From the NCBI GenBank assembly GCA_026386995.1, contig JAPLMO010000263.1, forward strand, positions 1 through 8,148: a stretch of 8,148 bases of DNA, read 5' to 3'. The position numbers were made by a program, and so were the translations under genes. Under the pieces are notes generated by a model. The model did no database searches. It saw only the letters and a program-made list of their open reading frames with translations, and had not been told where the DNA came from. Shown in pieces: positions 1 through 6,804 of this stretch. The DNA comes from Planctomycetota bacterium (GTDB taxonomy: Bacteria; Planctomycetota; Phycisphaerae; FEN-1346). The stretch's first letter is position 1; the number at the start of each line of letters is the position of its first letter.

Positions 1-93
1 CCCTGCGGAAACCGTGGTGCCGCCGTTGTACGAATTAGCGGCGGTGAGGACGAGCGTGCCGTCGCCGGACTTGTCGACCGTGCCGGTGCCGCC
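1..93 (-). repeat. Autotransporter-associated beta-strand repeat unit (residues ~1637-1667, continues off window)
   Basis: The encoded segment follows the pattern G-G-T-G-T-V-D-K-S-G-x-G-T-L-V-L-T, then A-N-S-Y-N-G-G-T-T-V-S-A-G. This is the textbook form of the passenger-associated repeat (a K.G.GTL.L turn followed by N.Y.GGT.V..G.L). These units stack as beta-helix rungs in exported proteins. It is the best match in the window and the main basis for naming the protein. Confidence 0.85.
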
Positions 94-3000
94 GAGGGGC
101 TGACTGAAGGTCCACGTGCCGGTGGTCGCCTGGAACTCCACGGCGGCGTTGTCGGTGATGGCGCTGGCGAAGGCCGTGGCGTCCGAGAGCCTCAGCAAGC
201 CGCCGCTGACCGTGGTCGGGCCGGTGTACTGGATGTTGCTGCCCGAAAGGGCGACAGTGCCGCCGCCGGTCTTGGTCACGCCGCCGGCGCCGGAGACCGT
301 GCCGGTGAACGCGACCGTTCCGCCGGCGGCCGCGGTGAGGGCGGCGCTCCTGGCCAGGCTGACGTTGCCGGCAAAGGTGGCTGTGCCCGAGGTGTTCGTG
401 CCGCCAAGCGTGATGTTTCCAGCACTTCCGGACTGGACGGTGATGCCCCAGCTGACCGTATAGGGGCCGCTGATGAGCAGCGAAGCATCGGCCGCACCGG
501 AGGTGTCGCCGAGAAGGACGCTCGTCCCGGGGGTGCCTCCCAGGGACCGGCGGAACATGGAGTCGGGCGGCGTCACGTAATCGGCCGGATTCAGCGTGCC
601 GCGGCCCAGCGTGTCCCAACCAAGCCCGACAAACCACCCGCTCACCGGGCCGATGCCCCCCAAGCCCTGGCCGAAGCGGGCCTCGAAGTCATACCACTGG
701 CCGGCTGCGAGGGCCTGGGGGCCGGAGGTGGTGGGGCTGTTCCACGTGACGTCGTTGAGCCACGTCTCGCCGGGGTCGAAGACGCCGTTGCCGTTCACGT
801 CGACCCGCAGGAGGACGTTGTCGTCGAAGTTCTCGGCGAAGGAGACCTGGCCGTCATCCTCGTAGAACTGGCCGGAGTAAACCCAGGTGGCGTTGTCCAC
901 CCAGACGATGCCGTCCCAGTAGCCGGCATAGTTCATCTGGGCGACGCCGGCCTGGACGGCGGTCGCCGGGTTGGGACTGGTGGTGTCGAACGCCCCGCTG
1001 AGGCGCCCCACGACGAGGCCGGGGGCGTAGGCGGGGGGCAGGCCGGTCGCGCCCGCGTTGGTGCTGAGGATGACGGTGCCGGCGGCAACCGTAAGCGTCG
1101 AGCCGGCGCCGTTGCTCTGGCGCTGGTTGATGTCGAGCGTGCCGGGGCCGGTCTTGAGGAGCGTCGAGCCGGGCCCGATCGAGAACCAGCCGCCCGCCCC
1201 CGCGACGGTCAGGGTCTGGCCGCCCGCCACGGAGACGGTGGCCGTGCCGGGGCTGGCGTTGGCGGCGTCGAGGGTGCTCACCTGGCTGGCGCCGAACGCG
1301 CTGCGAAGCGTGACCGACGCGCCGGCGCCCAGGCTGAGGACGTTCTGGACGGCGTTCTGGACCGTGAGGGCGGCGCCGCCGGCGACGTTGGTGGTTCCCC
1401 CCCCTCCGGAGAGCCCGTTCAGTTGTTTGCTGCCGGCGGTGATGTTGAAAGTTGCATTGTTGTCGATGTCTAATAAGGCACCGGCGACGGCGGTATCGGT
1501 GAACGGGTCGGCGGCGCCGCCGGCGTTGACGGTGCCGCCGCTGATTCGGAGCGTGCTCGGGGGAGCGACGGTGACCGGGGCGCCCGGGCTGCGGCTGAAG
1601 GTGACGATGCCCGGCCCCACCTTCTCCAGCGTGCCGCGCCAGGCGGTGGCGCCCGTGCCGGCGATGGTCCAGGAGGTGGGCGCGACGACGGAGCGGTCGG
1701 CGGAATAGACTTCGCCGTCGATCCGGGGGCCACCCGTCGGGAGGAGGGCGTTGATCGTGAGGTTGCCGTTGAGGGTGGCCTCGGGCATGCCATTGTAGAT
1801 GCCGCCGTTCAGGCGGAGCGTGAAGTCGGCCTCCTGGGGCATCACGGCCAGGAAGTTCCCGTTGGTGGTCATGGCCACCATGCCGCCGCGCAGGTCCACC
1901 GTCCCCGTGCCGCGCGAGTCCCGGATGGGCGGCCCCTCGCTCGTCCCGTTGTGGGAGAAGTGAAAGATGTTGTTGCGGGGGTCGCCGTCGGAGTCCTGGG
2001 CGGCCAGGATCACGGTGCCCATGAAGGTGTGTTCCCAGCGGCCGTTGGCGCGCAAGAGGGCGCCGTCCTGAACGGTGAGGGTGCTGGTGGTGCCCTGGAA
2101 GGAGGCGATGCCGCTGAAGCCGTAGTTGGGGTCGGCGGTGCTCGTGCCAAGCGGCGCGGGCCGCACGATCAGGTCCCCGCCCAGGCAGACCAGGAACCCG
2201 TTGTCCGGGTTGCCGGTAGCAGGGCCGAGGGGCAATTGATTGACGCTGACCAGGCCTTCGGTGAGTTTGAGGCCCCACTGGTTCGAGGAGCCGCGGGGAT
2301 AGGCCGTCGGAGCACCGCCGACGCGGTATTCAAAGAACAGTGTTCCCTGGCCCACCTTCTCAAAAGGCGTGCTGGGAGACAAGGTGTTGTCGATCAGGCC
2401 ATAGAAGGCGGCCGTCTGGTCCTCGTCCACCTCGATGACGCTGCCGTTCCACCAGACGACGCCCGGCGTGCCGCCCGTGACGCCCTTGAGGGTGTTGGCG
2501 AACGTGGTGGTCTGGGTCACTTTCAGGCGTCCGCCGTTGGCGATGAGGATGGGCCCGATGCTGAGTTGGTCGGCGCTGGAGACGATGACCTCGCCGCCCA
2601 GGATGGCCGTGCCGCCGGTGTAGGTGTTAGGGCCGCCCCCGGTCAGGTCCAGGTCGTTGTAGATGCCGGTCTTGACGAGCGCCACCGGGGTGGTGCCGTT
2701 GTCGGTGATGACCCAGCCGGTGGCCGCGGTCATGGTGACGCGGTTGCCCACGGTGCCGCTGTATTCGCCGCCCAGGTGGAGCAGATTGGTCGCGACGCCG
2801 GCCGGATTGGGATTGGCCAGCGTGGAGGTGATCGTGTACCCGTAGGTGCCGATCTGGCTGAGGCTGGAGAGCGTGATGTTGCTGGTCCAGCCGACGGCCC
2901 CGCCGTCGAGCATCGGGCTGCCGCCGAGGACGGCGGGGGCGGGGGGACGGGGCTGGGGGAGGTTATAGGCTACGGTCGGGTCCAGCAACAACTGGCCCGG

Positions 3001-5001
3001 ACCTTGAAACGCGAAGGGGGATTTCGTTGGACCGGTGAAAGTACCATCGAATCGCGTGCAGGTCGTATCCACCGAAAGTTCGGAGGACTGTGCTATCGAG
3101 TCGGGCCGGTCCCGGGCCAACTGGAGCGTCCCGGCATAGATGACGGTTTTGCCCGTGTAGGGATTGGCGTAGCAGAGGATAACGCGCCCCGGCAGAAGCA
3201 GACCGGTGGTGGCCATCTCAACGCTCGACGACTCGTCTGGCACCCAGTCGGTCAGGGGGGTCGTGATTCCCAGGGTCCCGCCTCCGCCGCCCAGGTGATA
3301 GACATTGTCGGGATTGGGGCTGATGATGCTGGGCAGGCCCGGCGACCAAATCACGCCGCCGACGCGGCTGCTGGAACCCAGGCGAAGGTTCTGGATGTTC
3401 GCGTTGCCGAAGAAATCCAGAAACTGCGTGTACTGGGGCGCGTGCTCGGGGGTGCCGTCTTTATTGTGGTCCTCCCCGTCCGTGTCGATGTCCAGGGCAC
3501 CCGATTGGCCGATCACGGTGCCTGGCACGGTGAAGGTGGGCAGGGCCCCGTCCCAGCCGATGCCGACACCGGCGCTGACGCGGCCGCCGACCTGGTTGAG
3601 GATGATCGGCGGCTGGGTGCCCGCGAGGGTCCGCCCGATGGATTGCGGCAGGTTGAAACGCAGGACGCCCTCGTCGATCCGCTTGGCGCCGCTGGAGGCA
3701 GGTCCCCGCGATCCATCTGGATAATCAATCTCCTGCGTGTTGTCGTAGCCGAATTCCAGGATGCCCAGGCCGGCCTTGATGAGCGTCTGGCCGAAGTCCT
3801 CGAGGCTGGGGTGCGGATCGCCCGAGAACCACGCCTCGTTGATCGAGCGGTTCAGGTTGTTGACGCCACCCATGTACCGGTGACCGGCCAGCCCCTCGGT
3901 GTAGTTGCCCAGGTTCACGTACACGGTCTTGGTGTTGACATCGGGGTTCGACGTGCCCAGGATCAACCCGTCGCTGTAGATGGTGTAGCCGTTGTGGGTC
4001 CGCAGTTGGCCGGACTGGCTGCCGAAGGCGATGGCGCTATCTCCGGTGGGATTGTCCAGCGTGACCCAGTGGATCCACTGCGTCAGGTTGTATTGCAGCA
4101 CGTCCCTCTGGCTGGCGAAGACGTTCTGCTGATAACTGCGGTCGGCGTAGACGACCGGACACGAGGCGCCGCCCGAGCGCGACAAGATGTCATTCAGGTA
4201 GAGGTTCTGCCAGGTGGGTGTGCCGGGCGCCGTCCCCAGGAGTCCCAGCCCCGCCAGGTTGCCATTCAAGGTGATCGTGGCCGTGCCCAGGCGCCCCGCG
4301 TCGGCCAGTTTGATCGACGTGCCCCCGCCGTTGGGGCGGGTGTTGACCGTGACGTCGCCGTAGTATTGGGCGTTGTCCGCGGTGAACCATAGCGAGTTGT
4401 ACCGGCTGGTGCCGGCGCCGGCCGGATCGTCAAAGAGCGTGATCCGCTTGTCGAACCCGCCCACGATCTTGCCCGAGATCATCAGCGACGAGTTGTTCGC
4501 CGTGCCCATGTAGATTTCAAAGTCGTCGCCCAGAAAGAGGTCGGCGGCCAGCCGGGGACCCGCCGTGAAGTAGTCGCAGCCGTAGGTGTCCCTGACCTGT
4601 TCGTTCGTCTTGACGAACGGCTTTCCCGTCCACGGCGGATTGACCAGGGTCAGGAGTTCGCCGGGCTGACCGATCGTAGTGTTCACGAAACTCTGGAAGA
4701 AGAATCCCCCGGCGCTCTGGGCGGGATTGAGGGTGATCACCCCGTCGCCGACGATCCCGATGGTGGCGGCGTCATTCGGGGGCGGCACGACGACCCCGTT
4801 CAGCCAGTTGCCCGGGACCGCCCAACTGCGCGGCGACCCGATTTGGGCCGCGCCGGTCCAGGTATCCGCCCCGGCCGCCGAGGCCAGAAGCCCCACGATC
4901 GCCGCCACGGCCGCAACCAGGAACATCCCCCGCCCCGCCGACGGCCTACCCAGCCGGCCTGCGACAGCGCGGACTCCACTCTCCGCCCTTGCGCGTGACA
5001 T
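1..5001 (-). CDS. Giant secreted autotransporter-associated beta-strand repeat protein (3' end outside window)
   Basis: An open frame of 1667 codons runs from ATG at 5001 to the left edge with no stop; I read every codon. Residues 1-25 are Arg-rich and 27-42 are hydrophobic, ending in an A-G-A site after residue 45, so a signal peptide is likely. The mature start (DTWTG, then W..P.NW..G) is typical of secreted planctomycete and verrucomicrobial beta-strand proteins. The rest is rich in Gly, Thr, Asn and Ser. Clear autotransporter-associated beta-strand (PATR-type) units occur at about 1571-1607 and 1637-1667, with weaker ones near 608-627 and 788-807. A PA14-like module lies near 1330-1485. 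Acidic Asp/Asn clusters at 504-519 and 1401-1412 could bind calcium. The expected role is an extracellular or cell-surface beta-helical adhesin or matrix protein; the substrate is unknown. The C-terminus (PEP-CTERM, dockerin or barrel) is not in the window. The start is supported by GGAGGT 7 nt upstream; Met26 is a weaker alternative. Confidence 0.9.
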   Translation of the reverse strand, partial: MSRARAESGVRAVAGRLGRPSAGRGMFLVAAVAAIVGLLASAAGADTWTGAAQIGSPRSWAVPGNWLNGVVVPPPNDAATIGIVGDGVITLNPAQSAGGFFFQSFVNTTIGQPGELLTLVNPPWTGKPFVKTNEQVRDTYGCDYFTAGPRLAADLFLGDDFEIYMGTANNSSLMISGKIVGGFDKRITLFDDPAGAGTSRYNSLWFTADNAQYYGDVTVNTRPNGGGTSIKLADAGRLGTATITLNGNLAGLGLLGTAPGTPTWQNLYLNDILSRSGGASCPVVYADRSYQQNVFASQRDVLQYNLTQWIHWVTLDNPTGDSAIAFGSQSGQLRTHNGYTIYSDGLILGTSNPDVNTKTVYVNLGNYTEGLAGHRYMGGVNNLNRSINEAWFSGDPHPSLEDFGQTLIKAGLGILEFGYDNTQEIDYPDGSRGPASSGAKRIDEGVLRFNLPQSIGRTLAGTQPPIILNQVGGRVSAGVGIGWDGALPTFTVPGTVIGQSGALDIDTDGEDHNKDGTPEHAPQYTQFLDFFGNANIQNLRLGSSSRVGGVIWSPGLPSIISPNPDNVYHLGGGGGTLGITTPLTDWVPDESSSVEMATTGLLLPGRVILCYANPYTGKTVIYAGTLQLARDRPDSIAQSSELSVDTTCTRFDGTFTGPTKSPFAFQGPGQLLLDPTVAYNLPQPRPPAPAVLGGSPMLDGGAVGWTSNITLSSLSQIGTYGYTITSTLANPNPAGVATNLLHLGGEYSGTVGNRVTMTAATGWVITDNGTTPVALVKTGIYNDLDLTGGGPNTYTGGTAILGGEVIVSSADQLSIGPILIANGGRLKVTQTTTFANTLKGVTGGTPGVVWWNGSVIEVDEDQTAAFYGLIDNTLSPSTPFEKVGQGTLFFEYRVGGAPTAYPRGSSNQWGLKLTEGLVSVNQLPLGPATGNPDNGFLVCLGGDLIVRPAPLGTSTADPNYGFSGIASFQGTTSTLTVQDGALLRANGRWEHTFMGTVILAAQDSDGDPRNNIFHFSHNGTSEGPPIRDSRGTGTVDLRGGMVAMTTNGNFLAVMPQEADFTLRLNGGIYNGMPEATLNGNLTINALLPTGGPRIDGEVYSADRSVVAPTSWTIAGTGATAWRGTLEKVGPGIVTFSRSPGAPVTVAPPSTLRISGGTVNAGGAADPFTDTAVAGALLDIDNNATFNITAGSKQLNGLSGGGGTTNVAGGAALTVQNAVQNVLSLGAGASVTLRSAFGASQVSTLDAANASPGTATVSVAGGQTLTVAGAGGWFSIGPGSTLLKTGPGTLDINQRQSNGAGSTLTVAAGTVILSTNAGATGLPPAYAPGLVVGRLSGAFDTTSPNPATAVQAGVAQMNYAGYWDGIVWVDNATWVYSGQFYEDDGQVSFAENFDDNVLLRVDVNGNGVFDPGETWLNDVTWNSPTTSGPQALAAGQWYDFEARFGQGLGGIGPVSGWFVGLGWDTLGRGTLNPADYVTPPDSMFRRSLGGTPGTSVLLGDTSGAADASLLISGPYTVSWGITVQSGSAGNITLGGTNTSGTATFAGNVSLARSAALTAAAGGTVAFTGTVSGAGGVTKTGGGTVALSGSNIQYTGPTTVSGGLLRLSDATAFASAITDNAAVEFQATTGTWTFSQPLGGTGTVDKSGDGTLVLTAANSYNGGTTVSAG
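181..291 (-). repeat. Autotransporter-associated beta-strand repeat unit (residues ~1571-1607)
   Basis: The unit reads G-A-G-G-V-T-K-T-G-G-G-T-V-A-L-S-G, then Q-Y-T-G-P-T-T-V-S-G-G-L-L-R-L-S. It has the same K-T-G-x-G-T-x-x-L and Y-T-G-x-T-x-V-x-G-G-x-L elements as the next unit, 66 residues on. The two copies are diverged, so they are protein repeats and not recent DNA duplications. Confidence 0.8.
541..1020 (-). other. PA14-like module inside the giant protein (residues ~1328-1487)
   Basis: The segment reads G-L-V-V-G-R-L-S-G, then W-D-G-I-V-W, N-A-T-W-V-Y-S-G-Q-F-Y-E-D-D-G, F-A-E-N-F-D-D-N-V-L-L-R-V-D, T-W-N-S-P-T-T-S-G, and a W-Y-D-F-E-A-R-F-G-Q-G strand. The order of a T-W-x-Y-x-G strand, a D-D-x-V-L-x-x-x-D strand and a W-x-x-F-E-x-R strand matches PA14-type carbohydrate-binding or adhesive modules found within bacterial beta-strand repeat proteins. 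Inside it, residues 1401-1412 (DVNGNGVFDPGE) form an EF-hand-type loop with D, N, N, D and E at positions 1, 3, 5, 9 and 12. The fold assignment is from memory of the family. Confidence 0.6.
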
Positions 5002-5008
5002 GACCAAT

Positions 5009-5014
5009 ACCTCC
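5009..5014 (-). promoter_or_regulatory. Shine-Dalgarno sequence of the giant beta-strand gene
   Basis: GGAGGT lies 7 nt upstream of the ATG at 5001. It is a near-perfect anti-16S match at standard spacing, and it decides for this start over the internal Met codon at 4926, whose upstream G-rich stretch is a poorer match. Confidence 0.8.
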
Positions 5015-5144
5015 ACAAGATTCCCGCGCGGCTTCGGCCGCGCCGATGGTCAGATCAGTTGACATGCGGGTCGCGCCGGCCGCAGCGCCGGCTTAGCCCC
5101 GAAACTGCATGGTGCCCGCCTGAGGGGGAACCTTCCCGGCCCTG

Positions 5145-5180
5145 GCCGCACCCGCCGCGCGCCCCGGATGCCGGTGCGGC
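5145..5180 (-). other. Stem-loop at the predicted 5' end of the giant gene's mRNA
   Basis: GCCGCACC at 5145-5152 and GGTGCGGC at 5173-5180 form a perfect 8-bp inverted repeat with a 20-nt loop. On the minus strand it would begin one or two bases after the predicted transcription start (about 5182). A second, smaller GCCGGC/GCCGGC stem lies at 5075-5092 in the same leader of about 180 nt. The role may be mRNA stability or translation control; it has no U tract, so it is not an intrinsic terminator. Confidence 0.4.
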
Positions 5181-5188
5181 TTTCCTAT

Positions 5189-5217
5189 ACTTTACCTCAA
5201 TAACAGGCCATAGTCAA
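5189..5217 (-). promoter_or_regulatory. Sigma70-type promoter for the giant beta-strand gene
   Basis: On the minus strand, TTGACT (5217-5212, five of six -35 bases) is followed by exactly 17 nt and then TAAAGT (5194-5189, four of six -10 bases). The surrounding DNA is locally AT-rich in an otherwise GC-rich region. Transcription from about 5182 would give a leader of about 180 nt before the ATG at 5001. No competing gene lies between. Confidence 0.5.
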
Positions 5218-5221
5218 ATCA

Positions 5222-5249
5222 GAAACGCCAGGAAACGCCAGGAGTTTCC
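5222..5249. repeat. Tandem 10-bp repeat overlapping a short inverted repeat
   Basis: GAAACGCCAG occurs twice in tandem (5222-5231 and 5232-5241). GGAAAC at 5231-5236 pairs with GTTTCC at 5244-5249. A further CACCT/AGGTG pair lies at 5253-5266. The cluster sits between the promoter of the surface-protein gene and the terminase remnant, so it may mark an old junction. Confidence 0.6.
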
Positions 5250-5330
5250 CCACACCTTGTCAGGTGGGCGGTTTGGCGAAGGCGAGGACGAGTTGGCCGG
5301 GGTCGGAGGGCGGCGGTGCTCCGCCCCTCC

Positions 5331-5687
5331 CTCCGGCCCAGCCATCTGGGCGCCGGCGTCCATCGCCTCGCGGTTGGCGCGGTAGAACTCCGTGGCCTCG
5401 TGGCCATTGCCGCCGGCCCGCAGGCCCTCGGCCCGGATGCGGGCGTACGCGGACCACAGGCGGTCGGCGGTGGAAAATGCGTACACCATCTTCGTCCGTT
5501 CGCCAGGCCAATCCGGGTGTTTCTGCCGGTCGAGCAACTGGTCGGCCACGTCGCCGGCTCGGATGACGGTACACGGGACGATGATGGCCGTCCGTTGGCC
5601 CGGCCCCGCGAGGCCCGCGATGGCGCCGTTGATGATGAAGAGGCGTTCGGCACAACCGTGGTTCTCGGGCAAATCAGCCTTTCTCAT
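5331..5687 (-). pseudogene. Phage terminase large subunit remnant with a foreign N-terminus
   Basis: About 100 residues (coding 5636-5331) match the internal segment of phage terminase large subunits as I remember the family: I-N-G-A-I-A-G-L-A-G-P-G, then V-P-C-T-V-I-R-A-G-D, D-R-Q-K-H-P-D-W-P-G-E-R-T-K-M-V-Y, a R-A-E-G-L-R-A-G-x-G stretch, and A-T-E-F-Y-R-A-N-R-E-A-M-D-A-G-A. The usual A-W-P-E that follows is here A-G-P-E, after which the frame becomes Pro/Ser-rich with no similarity and stops at 5214. The ATPase Walker motifs and the nuclease end are absent, so it cannot work as the packaging motor. Residues 1-8 from the ATG at 5687 (MRKADLPE) look like the start of a different small protein. 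The frame is open further upstream to 5825, but that part is not coding-like. The family call is from memory. Confidence 0.6.
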
Positions 5688-5716
5688 TTGACGAATCGCA
5701 GTTTTGGTGGTATATT
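5688..5716 (+). promoter_or_regulatory. Sigma70-type promoter candidate reading toward the SGNH hydrolase
   Basis: TTGACG (5688-5693, five of six) is followed by exactly 17 nt and then TATATT (5711-5716, five of six). It is the best promoter match in the window and directs transcription to the right from about 5723. The first credible plus-strand gene is the hydrolase at 5992, which would give a leader of about 270 nt. It may instead be a relic of the phage region, since it begins immediately upstream of the remnant's ATG. Confidence 0.45.
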
Positions 5717-5884
5717 GTATCCAGCGTGTGATTTTTGGCGCGTAGCGGTGGGTGCGGTCGAGGCTGGCCCCCAAATCCGTCAGTCCGTGCCGGGGACCGG
5801 CCGCATCCCGGGCATTTTGGAGCAATCAGATGGTGGAACCAGCGGCCCTTGACAACACGCTGCACCAAGGTGAGCGGGCATGCG

Positions 5885-5917
5885 CCCCCTCCCCCCAAAC
5901 CCCCCGCCCCCGGCCCC
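5885..5917 (-). other. G-quadruplex motif (five G-runs on the minus strand)
   Basis: The plus strand has C-runs of 5, 6, 6, 5 and 4 bases at 5885-5889, 5891-5896, 5900-5905, 5907-5911 and 5914-5917, separated by only 1, 3, 1 and 2 bases. The minus strand therefore meets the standard G4 rule with very short loops. It lies 75 bp upstream of the hydrolase start, on the template strand for that gene. Confidence 0.6.
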
Positions 5918-5937
5918 ACAGCCGCGTCACCGCCCCT

Positions 5938-5955
5938 AAATCAAATAAATCAAAT
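5938..5955 (+). repeat. Tandem 9-bp AT-rich repeat upstream of the hydrolase
   Basis: AAATCAAAT is repeated twice without a gap. It opens an AT-rich patch (about 5938-5991) that follows abruptly after GC-rich, C-tract DNA and leads into the hydrolase ATG. It could be an UP-like element or a regulator site, but I see no clear -35/-10 pair within the patch. Confidence 0.55.
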
Positions 5956-5991
5956 TTCCTATCAGTTAACTACTCAGTTCAGTATCAACAC

Positions 5992-6804
5992 ATGAAATTA
6001 GCCCTCTTTGTCAGCGCTATCGGTCTTGGTTTTATCGGTTCCCTGGGTGCTGAGGAACCGGCGCCGGCCGCGCAGAAGCCCGCACCACAGATGATATTTT
6101 TCCTTGGTGACAGCATCACCAAGGCGGGCGGATATGTGCGGATCATCAAGGACGCGCTGGTCAAGCAGAACCCGGCGAATCCGCCACAGATCCACAATTT
6201 CGGACATATGAGCGAAACCGTCTCGGGCCTGAGTGAGGCATATCATCCCGGCCGCCGGCCATGCGTGCTCAACTGGGTTGACGCCGTGCTTGCCGAAAAG
6301 CCCAACTGGGTGATCATCTGCTATGGCATCAATGACGGCATCTATCACCCGTTCAACGAGAAGCGCTTTGCGGCCTATCAAAACGGCATAAAAACCCTGA
6401 TCAAGAAGGTCAATGCCGTCGGGGCCCGCCTGGTCATACTCACACCGCCGCCGTTTGCTTCCGCAGGCCCGCCATTCCCGCCTGGCACGACTGCCGCAGC
6501 CCGGGAGGCATTGCTGGCCAAGGCCAATGCGGAAGCGGAAGCAGAGGCGGAGAAAGATCCCAATAAGTTCGGTTACCGGACGGCGTATCCCTACTACGAC
6601 CAAGTGTTGGCGCGCTATTGCAAATGGTTGCTTACACTAAACGGTCGCGACGGGGTGAGTGTGGTGGATATTCGTACGCCGATGCTTGCCAGGATCAAGG
6701 AGACTCACGGCGGCGATGCGATCCACCCCAACGGCACCGGTCACGCGATCATGGCCGAAACATTTCTGAAGCAATGGCCGGCGATCCAGGCCAAGGCCAA
6801 ATAA
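5992..6804 (+). CDS. Secreted SGNH/GDSL-family hydrolase
   Basis: A 270-residue protein. Residues 1-20 form a signal peptide (hydrophobic core, S-L-G-A cut site before EEPAPA), so the enzyme is exported. Family blocks are in order: block I FLGDSIT with nucleophile Ser41; a block II-like Gly in SETVSGL (about 79); block III YGIND (Gly112, Asn114); block V D242-A-I-H245-P with the catalytic Asp and His. These predict an esterase or lipase-type hydrolase, possibly a carbohydrate deacetylase; the substrate cannot be read from sequence. An Ala/Glu stretch near 178-188 precedes the last helices. The start at 5992 is chosen because it begins the signal peptide, although the frame is open to 5752. 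There is no Shine-Dalgarno sequence (the bases before ATG are TCAACAC), which is common in planctomycetes. It stands alone, opposite in strand to its neighbours, and looks less GC-rich than the surface-protein gene. Confidence 0.88.
   Translation: MKLALFVSAIGLGFIGSLGAEEPAPAAQKPAPQMIFFLGDSITKAGGYVRIIKDALVKQNPANPPQIHNFGHMSETVSGLSEAYHPGRRPCVLNWVDAVLAEKPNWVIICYGINDGIYHPFNEKRFAAYQNGIKTLIKKVNAVGARLVILTPPPFASAGPPFPPGTTAAAREALLAKANAEAEAEAEKDPNKFGYRTAYPYYDQVLARYCKWLLTLNGRDGVSVVDIRTPMLARIKETHGGDAIHPNGTGHAIMAETFLKQWPAIQAKAK

Noticed and set aside
854..2278. A 474-codon open frame on the minus strand in another register
   Set aside because: Its translation is almost entirely Arg, Pro, His and Gln, as expected for an out-of-frame reading of GC-rich coding DNA, and it overlaps the beta-strand gene completely.
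1951..4392. An 813-codon open frame on the plus strand
   Set aside because: It is the exact codon-register complement of the minus-strand beta-strand protein gene, open because TTA, CTA and TCA codons are nearly absent there. Its translation is Gly/Ala/Val/Asp-rich without motifs, while the minus strand shows a signal peptide and known repeats.
4946..5065. A short upstream frame of 39 codons overlapping the giant gene start
   Set aside because: It has no ribosome binding site, no similarity I can name, and is a by-product of the GC-rich leader and signal-peptide region.
5849..5854. TTGACA as a -35 box for the hydrolase
   Set aside because: The hexamer is perfect, but no -10-like sequence occurs 15-19 bases downstream; that stretch is GC-rich.
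5752..5991. An 80-codon N-terminal extension of the SGNH hydrolase
   Set aside because: It would put a Pro/Arg-rich segment, read through the C-rich tract, in front of a good signal peptide. The ATG at 5992 gives a normal exported protein.
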